A stretch of DNA of 64,000 nt. Origin: an uncultured Roseateles sp. GTDB lineage: Bacteria > Pseudomonadota > Gammaproteobacteria > Burkholderiales > Burkholderiaceae_C. The stretch spans positions 1-64,000 of the forward strand of contig NZ_CAMFJS010000006.1 in the NCBI RefSeq assembly GCF_945956965.1, given 5' to 3'. The notes under the pieces were generated by a model that was given only the letters and a program-made list of their open reading frames with translations, was not told the DNA's origin and did not search any database. Made by a program: the position numbers and the translations under genes. Shown in pieces: positions 16,741 to 27,614 of this stretch (the stretch's first letter is position 1; the number at the start of each line of letters is the position of its first letter).

Positions 16741-18948
16741 GTGATCAAGATTCAAGCATCGCTGCCGATAAAACTGCGAATGAGCATGGCTTGCTGGGAC
16801 TTTGTATCGATTGGCGCGCGCGCCTCGGGGCAACCGCTGCCCCGGTGGGCGAGCCGTGGCCTGGGCGTTGCCATGCTGGGCCTGGTCTTGCTGAGCACCG
16901 CTTGCGGGCCTCAAGAGGCGCAGCCAGAGGGTGGCGCCCAATTGCAGCAAGGGCAGCAAGGGCAGCAAGGGCAGGCAGGGTCCTCCGTTTTCAATCAGCC
17001 GGGCGATGCGGAGTTGCAGCGTGAGATTGAAGCGGTGGAGCGGCTGGGCGCCAGCAACTACGCCCGCAGCGAGTCGCTGCTCAGTGAGCTGCAAGCGCGC
17101 AGCGCCCCTGGCAGTGCCGAGCGCCTGCGCATCCTGACCCTGCGGGGTGACCAAGCCGCGGCGCTCAAAGATCAGCAACTGGTCGAGCAGATGCTGTCAG
17201 CCTTGCGCGCCTGGCCCGAGGCCTCCAGCCGTGGTCTGGCCGAAATGGCGCACAGCTATTTGCAGGCTGCGGTGATGTCGAAACAAGGCGAACGGCTGCA
17301 AGCCATTCGGGCCATGAGCGCCTTGCCTGCCTTTGTGGACAGCCAGATGCCCAAGCCCATGCTGCAGCGCTTTCATCAATTTCTGGCCATTGAGAAGGCC
17401 GATGTGGGTGATTTCGACGGCGCCATCGCCGCAGGCTTGGAAGGCTTGAAAATCGCCGACCGGATGGGCCAGCCTTGGCGCCGTGCGGTCAGTTTGGCGG
17501 TGCTTTCCACCCTGTGCGCCAATGCTCAGCAGTTCGATCGCTCTCAACAATTGGCCGATGAGGCACTGACTGAGGCGATGAAGGACCCGACCCCGGTCTT
17601 GCTTTACTCCGTCTACAACGCCCGCGCCATTGCCTTCACCGAGCGTCATGATCTCGAACAGGCCAGTCAGGCCTCTGCTCAGGTCATTGCGAATGCGCGG
17701 TTGGCAGGCTCGGAAAAACTACTGGCCTTGGCCTTGGCCAATAGCGCCGACGTGCTGCTGAGCATGGGGCGCTATGTCGAGGCCATCAAGGCCGCCGAAG
17801 AGGCTTTGCCGCTGGCGCTGGCCAGCCATGACCAGACCGCCGAACTGGTGGCGCGCTACAACATTGGCTTTGGCAAGATCGCTTTGAAGCATGTGGAGGA
17901 AGGTCGGCGCGAAGTGCTTCAGGCCATTGCCCTGGACAACAAGACCGGCTCAGTCTCCGGGGCGGCCAGCGGCTGGCTGGAACTGGGCGGTTACTTGGAC
18001 CGCGCGGGCGATGCCAGCGGGGCCATCAATGCCTATCTGCAGCACAGACGCTGGTCTGACGAAGCATTTCGGGAAGACACCCGCAAGGCCATGCTGGAGG
18101 CGGATGCCCGCTACGACGACGAGCGCCGCAGCAAGGCCTTGGACCTGCTGGCCCGGGATAACAAGCTCAAGGACGAGCGCTTGCGCGCGCGCGATCTGCA
18201 GCTCAAGCTCTGGGCCGCAGTGGGGGCCTGCGTGGTCTTGTCCTCGGTCCTGCTTGGCTTGGCCTACCAGCGCATTCGCAAGACCAATCAGGCGCTGGCG
18301 CGCAGCAATGAGGCCTTGAAAATTCAAAGCGAGCGCGACCCTCTGACCGGTTTGGCGAATCGGCGTCACTTCCAGGCCGTGATCCGGCGTGGCGAGGATG
18401 AGCCGCAGTTCAGCGGCGCCCTGTTCCTGATCGACATCGACCATTTCAAGCGCATCAACGACGTGTTTGGCCATGCGGCGGGTGATACGGTCTTGATCGA
18501 AGTGGCCAAGCGCCTGACGGCTGCCTTGCGCGAGCTGGATCTGGTCGTGCGCTGGGGCGGCGAAGAGTTTTTGATTCTGGTGGCCGCTCATGAAGCCACG
18601 GATGCCAAGCTGCTGGCGCAGCGACTGCTTGATCTGATTGCCGGCCAGCCCATCAAGCATGGCCGCGACAGCATTCACGTCACCGCCTCGATCGGCTTTG
18701 CCAGCCTGCCGGTACAGCCGCACGGCTTGCTGCCAAGCTGGGAGCGCGCCATCGACTTGGTCGACACCGCCATGTATATGGCCAAGGCCCATGGCCGCAA
18801 CAAGGCCTACGGCATCGAAAGCATGCAAGCCAAGGACGAGCCCGAGTTGCAAGCCCTGGCAGCTCAGATGGAAGCGTCCTGGCGTGCAGGCCAGATCAGC
18901 CTGCAGACTTTGCATGGGCCCATGGCCTCGCCGGAGGTGCCGGCATGA
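16741..18948 (+). CDS. TPR-membrane-GGDEF diguanylate cyclase (first of a pair)
   Basis: A 735-residue signalling protein that should make cyclic di-GMP. After an N-terminal hydrophobic stretch near residues 40-55 (ending LLSTACG, a poor lipobox) comes a low-complexity QQGQQGQQGQ repeat, a long TPR-like helical sensor (about residues 90-440), a helix with LDLLARDNKLKDERL, one membrane segment near 490-508 and a GGDEF domain. The active motif is GGEEF near 605, with the DPLTGLANRR opening and the inhibitory-site motif RELD five residues before it, so it should be an active, product-inhibited cyclase. The start is a GTG; an ATG at 16780 is the alternative, and neither has a strong ribosome-binding site. 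It overlaps the next gene by four bases. Confidence 0.85.
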   Translation: MIKIQASLPIKLRMSMACWDFVSIGARASGQPLPRWASRGLGVAMLGLVLLSTACGPQEAQPEGGAQLQQGQQGQQGQAGSSVFNQPGDAELQREIEAVERLGASNYARSESLLSELQARSAPGSAERLRILTLRGDQAAALKDQQLVEQMLSALRAWPEASSRGLAEMAHSYLQAAVMSKQGERLQAIRAMSALPAFVDSQMPKPMLQRFHQFLAIEKADVGDFDGAIAAGLEGLKIADRMGQPWRRAVSLAVLSTLCANAQQFDRSQQLADEALTEAMKDPTPVLLYSVYNARAIAFTERHDLEQASQASAQVIANARLAGSEKLLALALANSADVLLSMGRYVEAIKAAEEALPLALASHDQTAELVARYNIGFGKIALKHVEEGRREVLQAIALDNKTGSVSGAASGWLELGGYLDRAGDASGAINAYLQHRRWSDEAFREDTRKAMLEADARYDDERRSKALDLLARDNKLKDERLRARDLQLKLWAAVGACVVLSSVLLGLAYQRIRKTNQALARSNEALKIQSERDPLTGLANRRHFQAVIRRGEDEPQFSGALFLIDIDHFKRINDVFGHAAGDTVLIEVAKRLTAALRELDLVVRWGGEEFLILVAAHEATDAKLLAQRLLDLIAGQPIKHGRDSIHVTASIGFASLPVQPHGLLPSWERAIDLVDTAMYMAKAHGRNKAYGIESMQAKDEPELQALAAQMEASWRAGQISLQTLHGPMASPEVPA
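16948..16977 (+). repeat. Three-copy 9-bp tandem repeat inside the GGDEF gene
   Basis: About three copies of CAGCAAGGG in a row encode QQGQQGQQG just after the N-terminal hydrophobic segment. The unit is a multiple of three, so copy changes would alter linker length without breaking the frame. Confidence 0.6.
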
Positions 18949-21059
18949 GGCGAGCCGTGCAAGCCTGCCTGCGCGCGCGGCAATTGGCCTGCGCCCTCTT
19001 GCTTTGGCCTGCTGCGCTCTTGGCGGCAGTGCCCGAGCCCGCAAGCGCCCCGGGCGTGAGCAGCAGCGCCAATCAGGCCAGCGCCGCGTTGCCACAGCCA
19101 GTGGCTGAATTGCGGCTGGAGCCCGCGCTGGAGGCCCAGCTCTTGCGCCTGGTCTGGCGCGCCTATGACCGGCCGGAGGAAGCGCTGCGGACTTTGCAGT
19201 TGCTGCCGCAAGAGCCCGATAACCCTCGCCGCGCCTTGCAACTGCGTTTTGCCGAGGCCCGCATTGCCGTGTTCGGCGGCAACTTTGCCAAAGCCCAAGC
19301 CTTGGTGACCGAGCTCGCTGCCGTGCCTGGCTTCTCCGGCCATGTGGCCTTGCTGCGTGCCGAGTTGCTGGAGCGGCAAGGCCAACCGGAGCAGGCCGTC
19401 GAGTTCGCGCAGATGGCAGTGACGACGCTGGAGCGCGGCTGCCCTGCCGATGATTTGCGTGCCAGCGTGGCCAGCAGTGCCTGCGACTTCCGGGCCATGT
19501 GGGCCGCGCTGCGCATCTTGCAACGCAAGCAGAACCAACAAGGGGCGCTGCCCTTTGCCGAGGCCACAGAGATGCGCGCCTTGGCCCTGGCCGAGTTGGG
19601 CGACAGCACCCTGCTGCGGGTGCTCAGCCTCGGGGGCTTGGCGCGCAATAGCCAAGCGCAGCAGCAAGTCGCTGCGGCCCGCCGCTGGATGGTGCGCGCC
19701 TTGCAGACCGCGCAAGGTGACCCCGTGGCCATGGCGCACGCGAAGATTTATGAAAGCTCCTTGGCGGCCCAGCAAGGCGACGCCAAATTGCAGCTTCAGG
19801 CGCTGGAAGAAGGCCTGGCGTTTGCACAGCAGGCCGACGCCGTGCGGGTGGCGACGCGGATCCAGGTGTCGATGGCCGACAACTATTTGCACCGCGGTCA
19901 GCCCGAGCTGGCGCTCAAATGGGCTTATGAAGCTCTGCCGCTGACCTTGCAGTTCCAAGACCTGGCCGCCGAACGAAGCCTGCGCCACAACCTGGGCGTG
20001 GCCTATATTTTGTTGCGCAAATTCGATCAGGCGCGGCCGCAAATGGCGCGGGCTGAGGCCTTGCGTCAGGGTCAGACCGACCAGGGCCTGCGTCTGGTCG
20101 AATTACGTGAAGAAGGCGAGGCCTGGGCCGCTGCCGGCCAAGCCAAGAAGGCCATCGAGGTCTATCACGCCGAGCGCAAGCTCAATACCGAGGTGCACGC
20201 CATCTACCGCGCCGCCGCGCTGAAGCAATTGCAGGTCAAGTACGACAGCGAGCGCAAGCAAAGTGAGCTCGATTTGCTGGCCCGCGATAGTGCGCTCAAA
20301 GACAGGCAGTTGGACAACCGCAGCCTGGTCACTCAAGTGGGTGTGGCCGTGGCGGCACTCTTGATGTTGTCGCTGATGCTGACCACGGTGATGGTGCGGC
20401 GGGTGCGCGCGGCCAATAAGCGTTTGAAGGCGAACGAGGCCTTGCTGCGGGCGCAGAGCGAGCGCGATCCGCTCACTGACCTGGCCAACCGTCGCCACTT
20501 CCTCGGTGTGATGGCCTCGCAGCCGGACGAGCGCTTCAGCGGCGCCTTGCTGATGATTGACATCGACCACTTCAAGCATGTCAACGACGAGCATGGCCAT
20601 GCGGTCGGCGATGTCGTGATTTGCGAGGTGGCGAAGCGCATCAGCCATGCAGTGCGCCAGGATGATCTGGTGGTGCGCTGGGGTGGTGAGGAGTTTCTGA
20701 TCTACGCCGCCGACGTCACCCTGGAGCGCCTGGGCCAGCTGGCCGAGCGCATTTTGCAAAGCGTGGGCGGCAGCCCGATCAATGTGCCCAAAGGGCCGCT
20801 GCGGGTGACGGCCTCCATCGGTTTCGCCCAGTTCCCCTTGCCGCCAACTGGCCTGGCCCTGCACTGGGAGCAGGCCGTCAACTGGGCCGATATGGCGCTG
20901 TACTGCGCCAAAGCCAAGGGCCGCAACCGGGCCATGGGCATTCAAAGCGTGCTGGCCGAGGACAGCAAAGATCTGTCCCAGATCGAGGCCGATTTCGATG
21001 CCGCCTGCAGCGCCGCGCGCGTCAGGCTGAGTGAGGTGCGTGGACCCCAGGCCGGATAA
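18945..21059 (+). CDS. TPR-membrane-GGDEF diguanylate cyclase (second of a pair)
   Basis: A 704-residue paralogue of the preceding gene and coupled to it by an ATGA overlap. It has a signal-like N-terminus (ACALLLWPAALLAA), a TPR-like periplasmic sensor, the shared linker LDLLARDSALKDRQL, one membrane helix near residues 463-485 and a GGDEF domain. The active site is GGEEF near 579, and RQDD five residues upstream fits the RxxD inhibitory site. It should be an active cyclic di-GMP synthase. The two proteins keep the same architecture but have divergent sensor regions, which suggests duplication followed by change of input signal. Confidence 0.87.
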   Translation: MRRAVQACLRARQLACALLLWPAALLAAVPEPASAPGVSSSANQASAALPQPVAELRLEPALEAQLLRLVWRAYDRPEEALRTLQLLPQEPDNPRRALQLRFAEARIAVFGGNFAKAQALVTELAAVPGFSGHVALLRAELLERQGQPEQAVEFAQMAVTTLERGCPADDLRASVASSACDFRAMWAALRILQRKQNQQGALPFAEATEMRALALAELGDSTLLRVLSLGGLARNSQAQQQVAAARRWMVRALQTAQGDPVAMAHAKIYESSLAAQQGDAKLQLQALEEGLAFAQQADAVRVATRIQVSMADNYLHRGQPELALKWAYEALPLTLQFQDLAAERSLRHNLGVAYILLRKFDQARPQMARAEALRQGQTDQGLRLVELREEGEAWAAAGQAKKAIEVYHAERKLNTEVHAIYRAAALKQLQVKYDSERKQSELDLLARDSALKDRQLDNRSLVTQVGVAVAALLMLSLMLTTVMVRRVRAANKRLKANEALLRAQSERDPLTDLANRRHFLGVMASQPDERFSGALLMIDIDHFKHVNDEHGHAVGDVVICEVAKRISHAVRQDDLVVRWGGEEFLIYAADVTLERLGQLAERILQSVGGSPINVPKGPLRVTASIGFAQFPLPPTGLALHWEQAVNWADMALYCAKAKGRNRAMGIQSVLAEDSKDLSQIEADFDAACSAARVRLSEVRGPQAG

Positions 21060-21076
21060 AACCGGACAATGGCCGC

Positions 21077-22765
21077 ATGAAACAAAAAATGGCCGCCTGG
21101 CGCAGCGGCATGCTCGAAAAGCACAGGCAAACTTGGTCGGCGGACTTGCTGGCCGCCTTTGTCGTCAGCGTGCTCCTGATTCCGCAAAGCCTGGCCTATG
21201 CCATGTTGGCCGGCCTGCCGCCGCAAGTGGGCTTGTATGCCAGCTTGCTGCCCTTGTTGGCCTATGCCGCCTTGGGCAGCAGCCCGGCCCTGGCTGTGGG
21301 GCCGGTGGCTGTGCTGGCGCTGATGATCGCGCAGACCTTGGGCAAGCTGCCCGACGGGGTCAGCCCCAGCGAAGGCGCGCTGGTGCTGGCGGCCGAGATG
21401 GGCCTGATTCTGCTGCTGGCCGCGGCCCTGCGCCTGCATGCTTTAGCGTCCTTGCTGTCGGTGCCGGTGCTGCACGGTTTTGAAACCGGCGCCACCTTGA
21501 GCATTGCGCTGAGTCAGATTCCGGTCTTGATCGGCAGCCCGGTGCAGGGCGCGGATGTGCCGGCCTTGCTGCGGGAAGTCTGGTCGCATGGCGTGAGCTG
21601 GCATGGCCCGACGCTGGCCTTTGGCCTGATGACTTGCGCGCTCTTGCTGGCCGCGCGCCGCTGGCTGCCTGGCGCCTTGGCGCGGCTGGCGCCGCTGGCG
21701 CTCTTGCTGGGCGCGATGTTGCTGGCCTGGCAGTTGGACGCAGTTTCATTTGGTGTTCGCCTGCTGGGCGGCCTGCCACCGCTGGCCTTGGGCCTGAGTC
21801 TGCCGCGCCTGGACGGCGCGCTGTGGTGGGACATGCTGCCCAACGCCTTGCTGCTGGCGCTGATGGCGTATGTGAGCAGCCTGGTCGTGGCCGAATCGCT
21901 GGCGCGCAAGCGCGGTGAGCGGGTCAATGCCGCAGCCGAGCTGCGTGCCCTGGGCCTGGCCAATTGCGTGGCCGCGTGCACCAGCGGCATGCCGGTGGCG
22001 GCTAGTTTTTCACGCAGCGTCTTGCTGCACGATGCGGGCAGCCGCACCCGCCTGGCCGGCGCCTTGGTGGCGGTGTTCATGCTGCTGGCTCTTTTGCTGC
22101 TGGCCGATGCGCTGGCCTGGTTGCCCAAGACCGTGCTCTCGGCCACGATTCTGGTGGCCGTGTTGTCGGGGCTCAAGCTGCAGCCCTTCGGCCAGGCCTG
22201 GCGTTATGCGCGCCCGGAGGCCTTGCTGATGTTGCTGGTCACGCTGACCGTGCTGGGCGTGAACCTCTCGGTCGGTTTAGGCCTGGGCGTGCTGGGTTCC
22301 ATCGCCCTGCTCTTGCAGCGCAGTGCGCGGCCCCATGTGGCTCAGCTGGGCCGTGTGTACGGCACCGAGCATTACCGCAATGTCGAGCGGCATACGGTGG
22401 AGTTGCAAGCCGACGTGCTGGGCCTGCGCATCGACGAGAGCCTGCTGTTCACCAATGCGCGCAGCTTGGGCGATGTGGTGCAGGGCTATCTGGCCGGGCA
22501 GCCGCAGGCGCGCCGGGTCTTGCTGATGATGTCCCCGGTCAATAGCATTGACTTCAGCGGCCTGGAAGCTTTGCGTGATCTGCAAGCCACGCTGAAGCTG
22601 CAGGGCGTGCGCCTGGACCTTTCCGAAGTCAAAGGCCCGGTGCTGGACCGCTTGCGCGCCGGCGGCTGGCAGGAGTGGTTTGAGGGCCAGGTCTTCCTCA
22701 GCTACCACCAGGGCATGGTGGAGGGTGAGAGGCCCATGCGGGATGACCCGAGCCCGGTGATTTAA
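21077..22765 (+). CDS. SulP family inorganic anion transporter with STAS domain
   Basis: A 562-residue membrane transporter. The opening AFVVSVLLIPQSLAYAMLAGLPPQVGLYASLLPLL is the SulP signature region. About 10-12 membrane segments follow, then a C-terminal STAS domain (about residues 435-545) with the NSIDFSGLEAL motif. SulP proteins carry sulfate, bicarbonate or other anions; which one is used here cannot be told. The start at ATG 21077 lies 17 bases after the GGDEF stop; a second ATG four codons later is possible. It faces the Kef-type gene in a convergent arrangement. Confidence 0.92.
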   Translation: MKQKMAAWRSGMLEKHRQTWSADLLAAFVVSVLLIPQSLAYAMLAGLPPQVGLYASLLPLLAYAALGSSPALAVGPVAVLALMIAQTLGKLPDGVSPSEGALVLAAEMGLILLLAAALRLHALASLLSVPVLHGFETGATLSIALSQIPVLIGSPVQGADVPALLREVWSHGVSWHGPTLAFGLMTCALLLAARRWLPGALARLAPLALLLGAMLLAWQLDAVSFGVRLLGGLPPLALGLSLPRLDGALWWDMLPNALLLALMAYVSSLVVAESLARKRGERVNAAAELRALGLANCVAACTSGMPVAASFSRSVLLHDAGSRTRLAGALVAVFMLLALLLLADALAWLPKTVLSATILVAVLSGLKLQPFGQAWRYARPEALLMLLVTLTVLGVNLSVGLGLGVLGSIALLLQRSARPHVAQLGRVYGTEHYRNVERHTVELQADVLGLRIDESLLFTNARSLGDVVQGYLAGQPQARRVLLMMSPVNSIDFSGLEALRDLQATLKLQGVRLDLSEVKGPVLDRLRAGGWQEWFEGQVFLSYHQGMVEGERPMRDDPSPVI

Positions 22766-22819
22766 GCGGATCGCTGCCTGGCCAAGAACAGCGCGACCGG
22801 CCAACGGGCCCGCGCTGCA

Positions 22820-24817
22820 TCAAATCCGCAGCAGCTTGGCCTCGGCCAGGGCCAGTGCTTCAGGCACGCCGGCCAGCACCAAGGTGTCACCGCCGCTGAG
22901 CAGCAGCGTGTCACTGGCAGGCACCACCGCACCACTGGCACGCCGCAGCGACACGACCGACACGCCGGTGGCATGCAGCGCCAGATCGGCCAGGGCCTGG
23001 CCCGCATAGGCGCTGGCTGCAGGCAAGGTGACCGAGCGTAGGCGGGCGTGATGGCGCTCCTCTGCCGTGTCGTCGTCGGCGCCGTGGAAGTAGCCGCGCA
23101 GCAGGCCATAACGTGCATCCCGCGCGTCACGGGTCAGGCGGATCACGCGCCGCATCGGCACACCCACCAGGGCCAGGGCATGGCTGGCCAGCATCAGCGA
23201 GCCTTCGATGGCCTCGGGCACCACCTCGGTGGCGCCGGCGGCGCGCAGGCGCTCCAAGTCACCATCGTCAATCGTGCGCACCACCACCGGCACTTGCGGC
23301 GCATGCTGCTGCACCAGATGCAAGATCTTCAGGGCCGAGGGTGTGTCGGGGTAGCTCACCACCACCGCGCTGGCACGGGCCAGGCCGGCGGCCATCAAGC
23401 TCTGCAGCCGGGCCGCATCGCCAAACACCACGCTTTGGCCGGCGGCTGCGGCTTGGCGCACCCGGTCGGGGTCCAGGTCCAGCGCCATATAGGGGATGGC
23501 CTCGCCTTCCAGCAAGCGGGCCAGGTTCTGGCCGCTGCGGCCATAGCCGCAGATGATCACATGCGCATCGGCCTTGATCGCCTTCTTGGCAATGGTGGTG
23601 AGTTGCAGCGACTGCATCATCCAGTCGCTGCTGGACAGCTTCATCACGATGCGGTTGCTGAACATGATCAAGAAGGGCGTGGCCAGCATCGACAGCACCA
23701 TGCTGGCCAGCACCGGGCTCACATACTGCGGCGGAATCAGCTCATGCTGGCTGGCCAGGGTCAGCAACACAAAGCCGAACTCACCCGCTTGCGCCAGATA
23801 GATGCCGGTGCGCAGCGCCACGCCGGTGGGCGCGCGGAACAGCTTGGCCAGGCCGGTGATGAGGGCGAACTTGGCCAGAATCGGCAGCACGCTGAGCACC
23901 AGCACCAAGGGCCATTGCGCCAGCAGCAAGCGCCAGTCCAGCTTCATGCCGATGGTGATGAAGAACAGGCCCAGCAACACGTCGTGGAAGGGGCGGATAT
24001 CGGTTTCCACCTGGTGCTTGTATTCGGTCTCGGCGATCAGCATGCCGGCCACAAAAGCGCCCAGGGCCAGCGACAAGCCCGCATGCTCGGTCAGCCAGGC
24101 CAGGCCCAGGGTGACCAAGAGGATGTTGAGCATGAAAAGCTCTTCGCTCTTGCGCCGCGCCAGCAGGGTCAGCCACCAGCGCATCACTTTTTGCCCGCCT
24201 ACCAGCAGCAGGGCCAGCAGGGCAATGGCTTTCAAGCTGGCCCAGGCCAGCGATTGCGCCATTTGCGCGCCGCTGCTGTTCAAGGCTGGAATCATCACCA
24301 GCAAGGGCACCACCGCCAAGTCTTGAAACAGCAGCACGCCGATGACGCGCTTGCCATGCTCGCTTTCCAGCTCCAGCCGCTCGGCCATCAGCTTGACGAC
24401 GATGGCCGTGCTGCTCATCGCCATGGCCGCGCCCAGCACCAGGGCGCCCTTCCAGCCTAGGTCCCAGGGCAGATTGAAAAAGTTGGCCACCTCGCTCAAG
24501 AGCCATTGCCCGGCCAGCGCGCCCAACATGGTCAACAAGACCTGACTCAGGCCCAGGCCGAACACCAGGGTGCGCATGCTGCGCAGCTTGGGCAGATTGA
24601 ACTCCAGCCCGATCACAAACATCAGGAACACCACGCCGAACTCCGCCAGGTAGCGGATGCTGGCGGTGTCGCCCGCGAACGCCAGGGCGTGTGGCCCGAT
24701 CAGCACGCCCACCACCAGATAGCCCAGCATGGGCGGCAGCTTCAGGCTGCGGCAGGCCACTACCCCCAGCACAGCGGCAATCAGGTAAAGCAGGGCAAGA
24801 TCGAGAGAGGACGCCAT
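22820..24817 (-). CDS. Kef/YbaL-type cation:proton antiporter with RCK domains
   Basis: A 665-residue CPA2-family antiporter. Residues 1-385 form the exchanger (about 12 membrane segments, with GVVFLMFVIGLEFNLPKLRSM). A TrkA-N/RCK domain follows with the nucleotide-binding strand VIICGYGRSGQNLARLLE near residue 415 and then a TrkA-C domain at the end. This layout matches YbaL/KefB-type proteins that move K+ or Na+ against protons under nucleotide control. No glutathione-regulatory ancillary gene (KefF/G type) is adjacent. The gene is monocistronic as far as can be seen. Confidence 0.92.
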   Translation of the reverse strand: MASSLDLALLYLIAAVLGVVACRSLKLPPMLGYLVVGVLIGPHALAFAGDTASIRYLAEFGVVFLMFVIGLEFNLPKLRSMRTLVFGLGLSQVLLTMLGALAGQWLLSEVANFFNLPWDLGWKGALVLGAAMAMSSTAIVVKLMAERLELESEHGKRVIGVLLFQDLAVVPLLVMIPALNSSGAQMAQSLAWASLKAIALLALLLVGGQKVMRWWLTLLARRKSEELFMLNILLVTLGLAWLTEHAGLSLALGAFVAGMLIAETEYKHQVETDIRPFHDVLLGLFFITIGMKLDWRLLLAQWPLVLVLSVLPILAKFALITGLAKLFRAPTGVALRTGIYLAQAGEFGFVLLTLASQHELIPPQYVSPVLASMVLSMLATPFLIMFSNRIVMKLSSSDWMMQSLQLTTIAKKAIKADAHVIICGYGRSGQNLARLLEGEAIPYMALDLDPDRVRQAAAAGQSVVFGDAARLQSLMAAGLARASAVVVSYPDTPSALKILHLVQQHAPQVPVVVRTIDDGDLERLRAAGATEVVPEAIEGSLMLASHALALVGVPMRRVIRLTRDARDARYGLLRGYFHGADDDTAEERHHARLRSVTLPAASAYAGQALADLALHATGVSVVSLRRASGAVVPASDTLLLSGGDTLVLAGVPEALALAEAKLLRI

Positions 24818-24868
24818 GGGCCGATGTTAAACGGCGTTAGCGCCCGAATCCCGCGCCGGGTGCGCCCT

Positions 24869-25399
24869 TCAGACCGGGCTGCGTGCCAGCCAATCCGCCC
24901 GGCTCACATCGTGGCGGGCCATGTCCATGTCGTACCAATGCTCCATGCCGGTGTAGCGCATGCCCAAGCGGTCCATCACCCGGCCGGAGGCGATGTTGTC
25001 GGGCATGCGCACCGCGCACAGCAGCGGGGCGTTCAAGTCATCGAAGGCGAAGCTGGCCATGCGCTGGGCTGCCTCACTGGCATAGCCCTGGTGCCAGCGA
25101 TCGCGCCGCAGGCGCCAGCCAATTTCAAGCGGGCCGCTGCTCACCCGGCCCAGATGCTGGATGCAGCCCGCGCCGATCAGCTCGCCCGAGTCTTGTTCGA
25201 TGAAGGCCCACCAGGAATAGCCCCATTCGGCCCAACGGGCCTTGACCCGGTCGATCATCAGCTGGGTGTCCTCCGGCGTGTCCGGTTTGCCGGTGATGTA
25301 GCGCATCACCTCGGGGTCGCTATTGAGGCGGTGCAGGCCGTCGAAGTGAGCGTCGGTGATGGGCTCCAGGCGTAGGCGTGCGGTGCTGAGCAGGGTCAT
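24869..25399 (-). CDS. GNAT family N-acetyltransferase (RimJ/RimL type)
   Basis: A 176-residue acetyltransferase. It begins with STARLRLEPITDAHFDGLHRLNSDPEVMRYI, the usual opening of RimJ/RimL-like members, and has GELIGAGCIQHL, then EIGWRLRRDRWHQGYASEAAQRM, the acetyl-CoA binding region with a Q/RxxGxA-type loop. The ATG at 25399 is preceded by GGAGGA at good spacing. Members acetylate ribosomal protein N-termini, antibiotics or metabolites; the substrate here is unknown. It ends about 50 bases before the start of the antiporter gene, in the same direction. Confidence 0.88.
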   Translation of the reverse strand: MTLLSTARLRLEPITDAHFDGLHRLNSDPEVMRYITGKPDTPEDTQLMIDRVKARWAEWGYSWWAFIEQDSGELIGAGCIQHLGRVSSGPLEIGWRLRRDRWHQGYASEAAQRMASFAFDDLNAPLLCAVRMPDNIASGRVMDRLGMRYTGMEHWYDMDMARHDVSRADWLARSPV

Positions 25400-25686
25400 G
25401 GCGGGCGTTCCTCCGTGTAAGTGCTGGGCCTGACTTTCGCATACTCGTCATTGGCGCCGGGCTTTCAGCCAGTCAAACAGCCCGGGCGGCAATTCGTCGC
25501 ATGGCGCAGCGCCTAGGCCTGTGTGGCAGAGATACTGGGCGCGCCAAAGCGTGAGGCGGCCCAGTGAATATTCCGCTTTGCCGACCTTGCTGCTTGAAAT
25601 GCCCGGCCGCAGCCAGACATGCGGCCCAGATCATTAACCCAAGTCCACGCCTGCATGCCTCCAAGCAGCGCAGGCAGGAGAAGCAA

Positions 25687-26909
25687 TTGACCAAGTTGAA
25701 GAAGCGCTTGAGCCTCGGCCTTGCCGCCCTGGCCTTGCTGGCCGGTGGCGCCGGATGGATGCAGCAGCAGGCGGGCAAAAGCGCCAAGCCCTCACCCTTT
25801 CGGGTCAGTGAAGTGGACGAAGGCGCGATCACCCAGGTGGTGATGGCCAATGGCAATTTGCAGCCGGTGACGGTGGTGACGGTGGGCTCGCAAGTCAGCG
25901 GTACCGTGATCACGCGCTTGGTGGACTTCAACGATAAGGTCAAAAAGGGTCAGGTCTTGCTGCGCCTGGATCCGGCCAACTTCGAAGCCCGGGTGCGCCA
26001 GGCCAGGGCCAGCATGCGCGCGGCCGAGGCGCAGGTGGCCTTCACCCGCGGCAATTACGAGCGCAACGAGTCCCTGGTCAAGCAAGGCTTTTTGTCCGCC
26101 CCGCAGCGCGACCAAAGCCGCCGTGAGCTGGACGCCGCGCTGGCGCAGGTGGAAGTCAGCCGCGCCCAGCTCGATGCGGCGCAGACCGACCTGGCCAATA
26201 GCGTGATCCGCTCGCCGGTGGACGGCGTGGTGATCAAGCGCAGCGTGGATGTGGGCCAGACCGTGGCCGCCAGCTTCCAGACGCCGGAGCTGTTCCTGAT
26301 CGCCAAGGACCTGCGCGAGATGGTGATCCAGACCAATGTGTCCGAAGCCGATGTGGGCCAGTTGCGCGAAGGCCAGCAGGTGCGCTTTGTGGTGGATGCC
26401 TTCCCCAGCCGCGAGTTTGAAGGCCGGGTGCAGCAGTTCCGCCTCAACGCCACCAATACCCAGGGCGTGGTCACCTACACGGTGATTGTGGATGTGCCCA
26501 ATGAAGACGGCGAGCTCAAGCCCGGCATGACGGCGCAGACCCGCATCGTCGTGGCACAGCGCCCCAAGGCCTTGCGCCTGCCCACGGCGGCGTTGCGTTT
26601 TGTGCCGACCGAAGAGGAGCTCAAGCTCAATCGGGACAAGGCGGCCGGGGCGGCGAGCGCTGCCTCCGCATCCTCTTCAGCCCCACAGGTCAACCGGCCT
26701 GACGACGACGGCGTGCTCTCCACCCTGCGCGGCGGCGCGCGGGTCTACCGCGTCTACACCCTAGACGCCGACAAGCGCCTGCAAGCGCATGAGGTGACGG
26801 TGGGCATTGCCAATACCAAGTTCACCGAGCTGATCAGCAGCGGCAGCCTCAAAAAGGGCGATGCGGTGGTGACACGCCGCGCGCCCGTGGACGGCAAGGC
26901 GGAGCTGTA

Positions 26910-26910
<1 letters not shown>
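25687..26910 (+). CDS. MacA-like periplasmic adaptor (HlyD/RND-type)
   Basis: A 407-residue membrane-fusion protein. The start is TTG at 25687, supported by AGGAG six bases upstream; it gives a basic N-terminus and a single anchor helix (LGLAALALLAGGAGW). The lipoyl-type half motif is GSQVSGTVITRLVDFNDKVKKGQVLLRLD, then an alpha-helical hairpin (about residues 100-180), the second lipoyl half SPVDGVVIKRSVDVGQTV and beta-barrel domains. It is followed, with a one-base overlap (TAATG), by an ATPase and then a permease, so it is the adaptor of a MacAB-type exporter. No outer-membrane TolC gene is next to it. The cargo is unknown. Confidence 0.88.
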
Positions 26911-27610
<700 letters not shown>

Positions 27611-27614
<4 letters not shown>

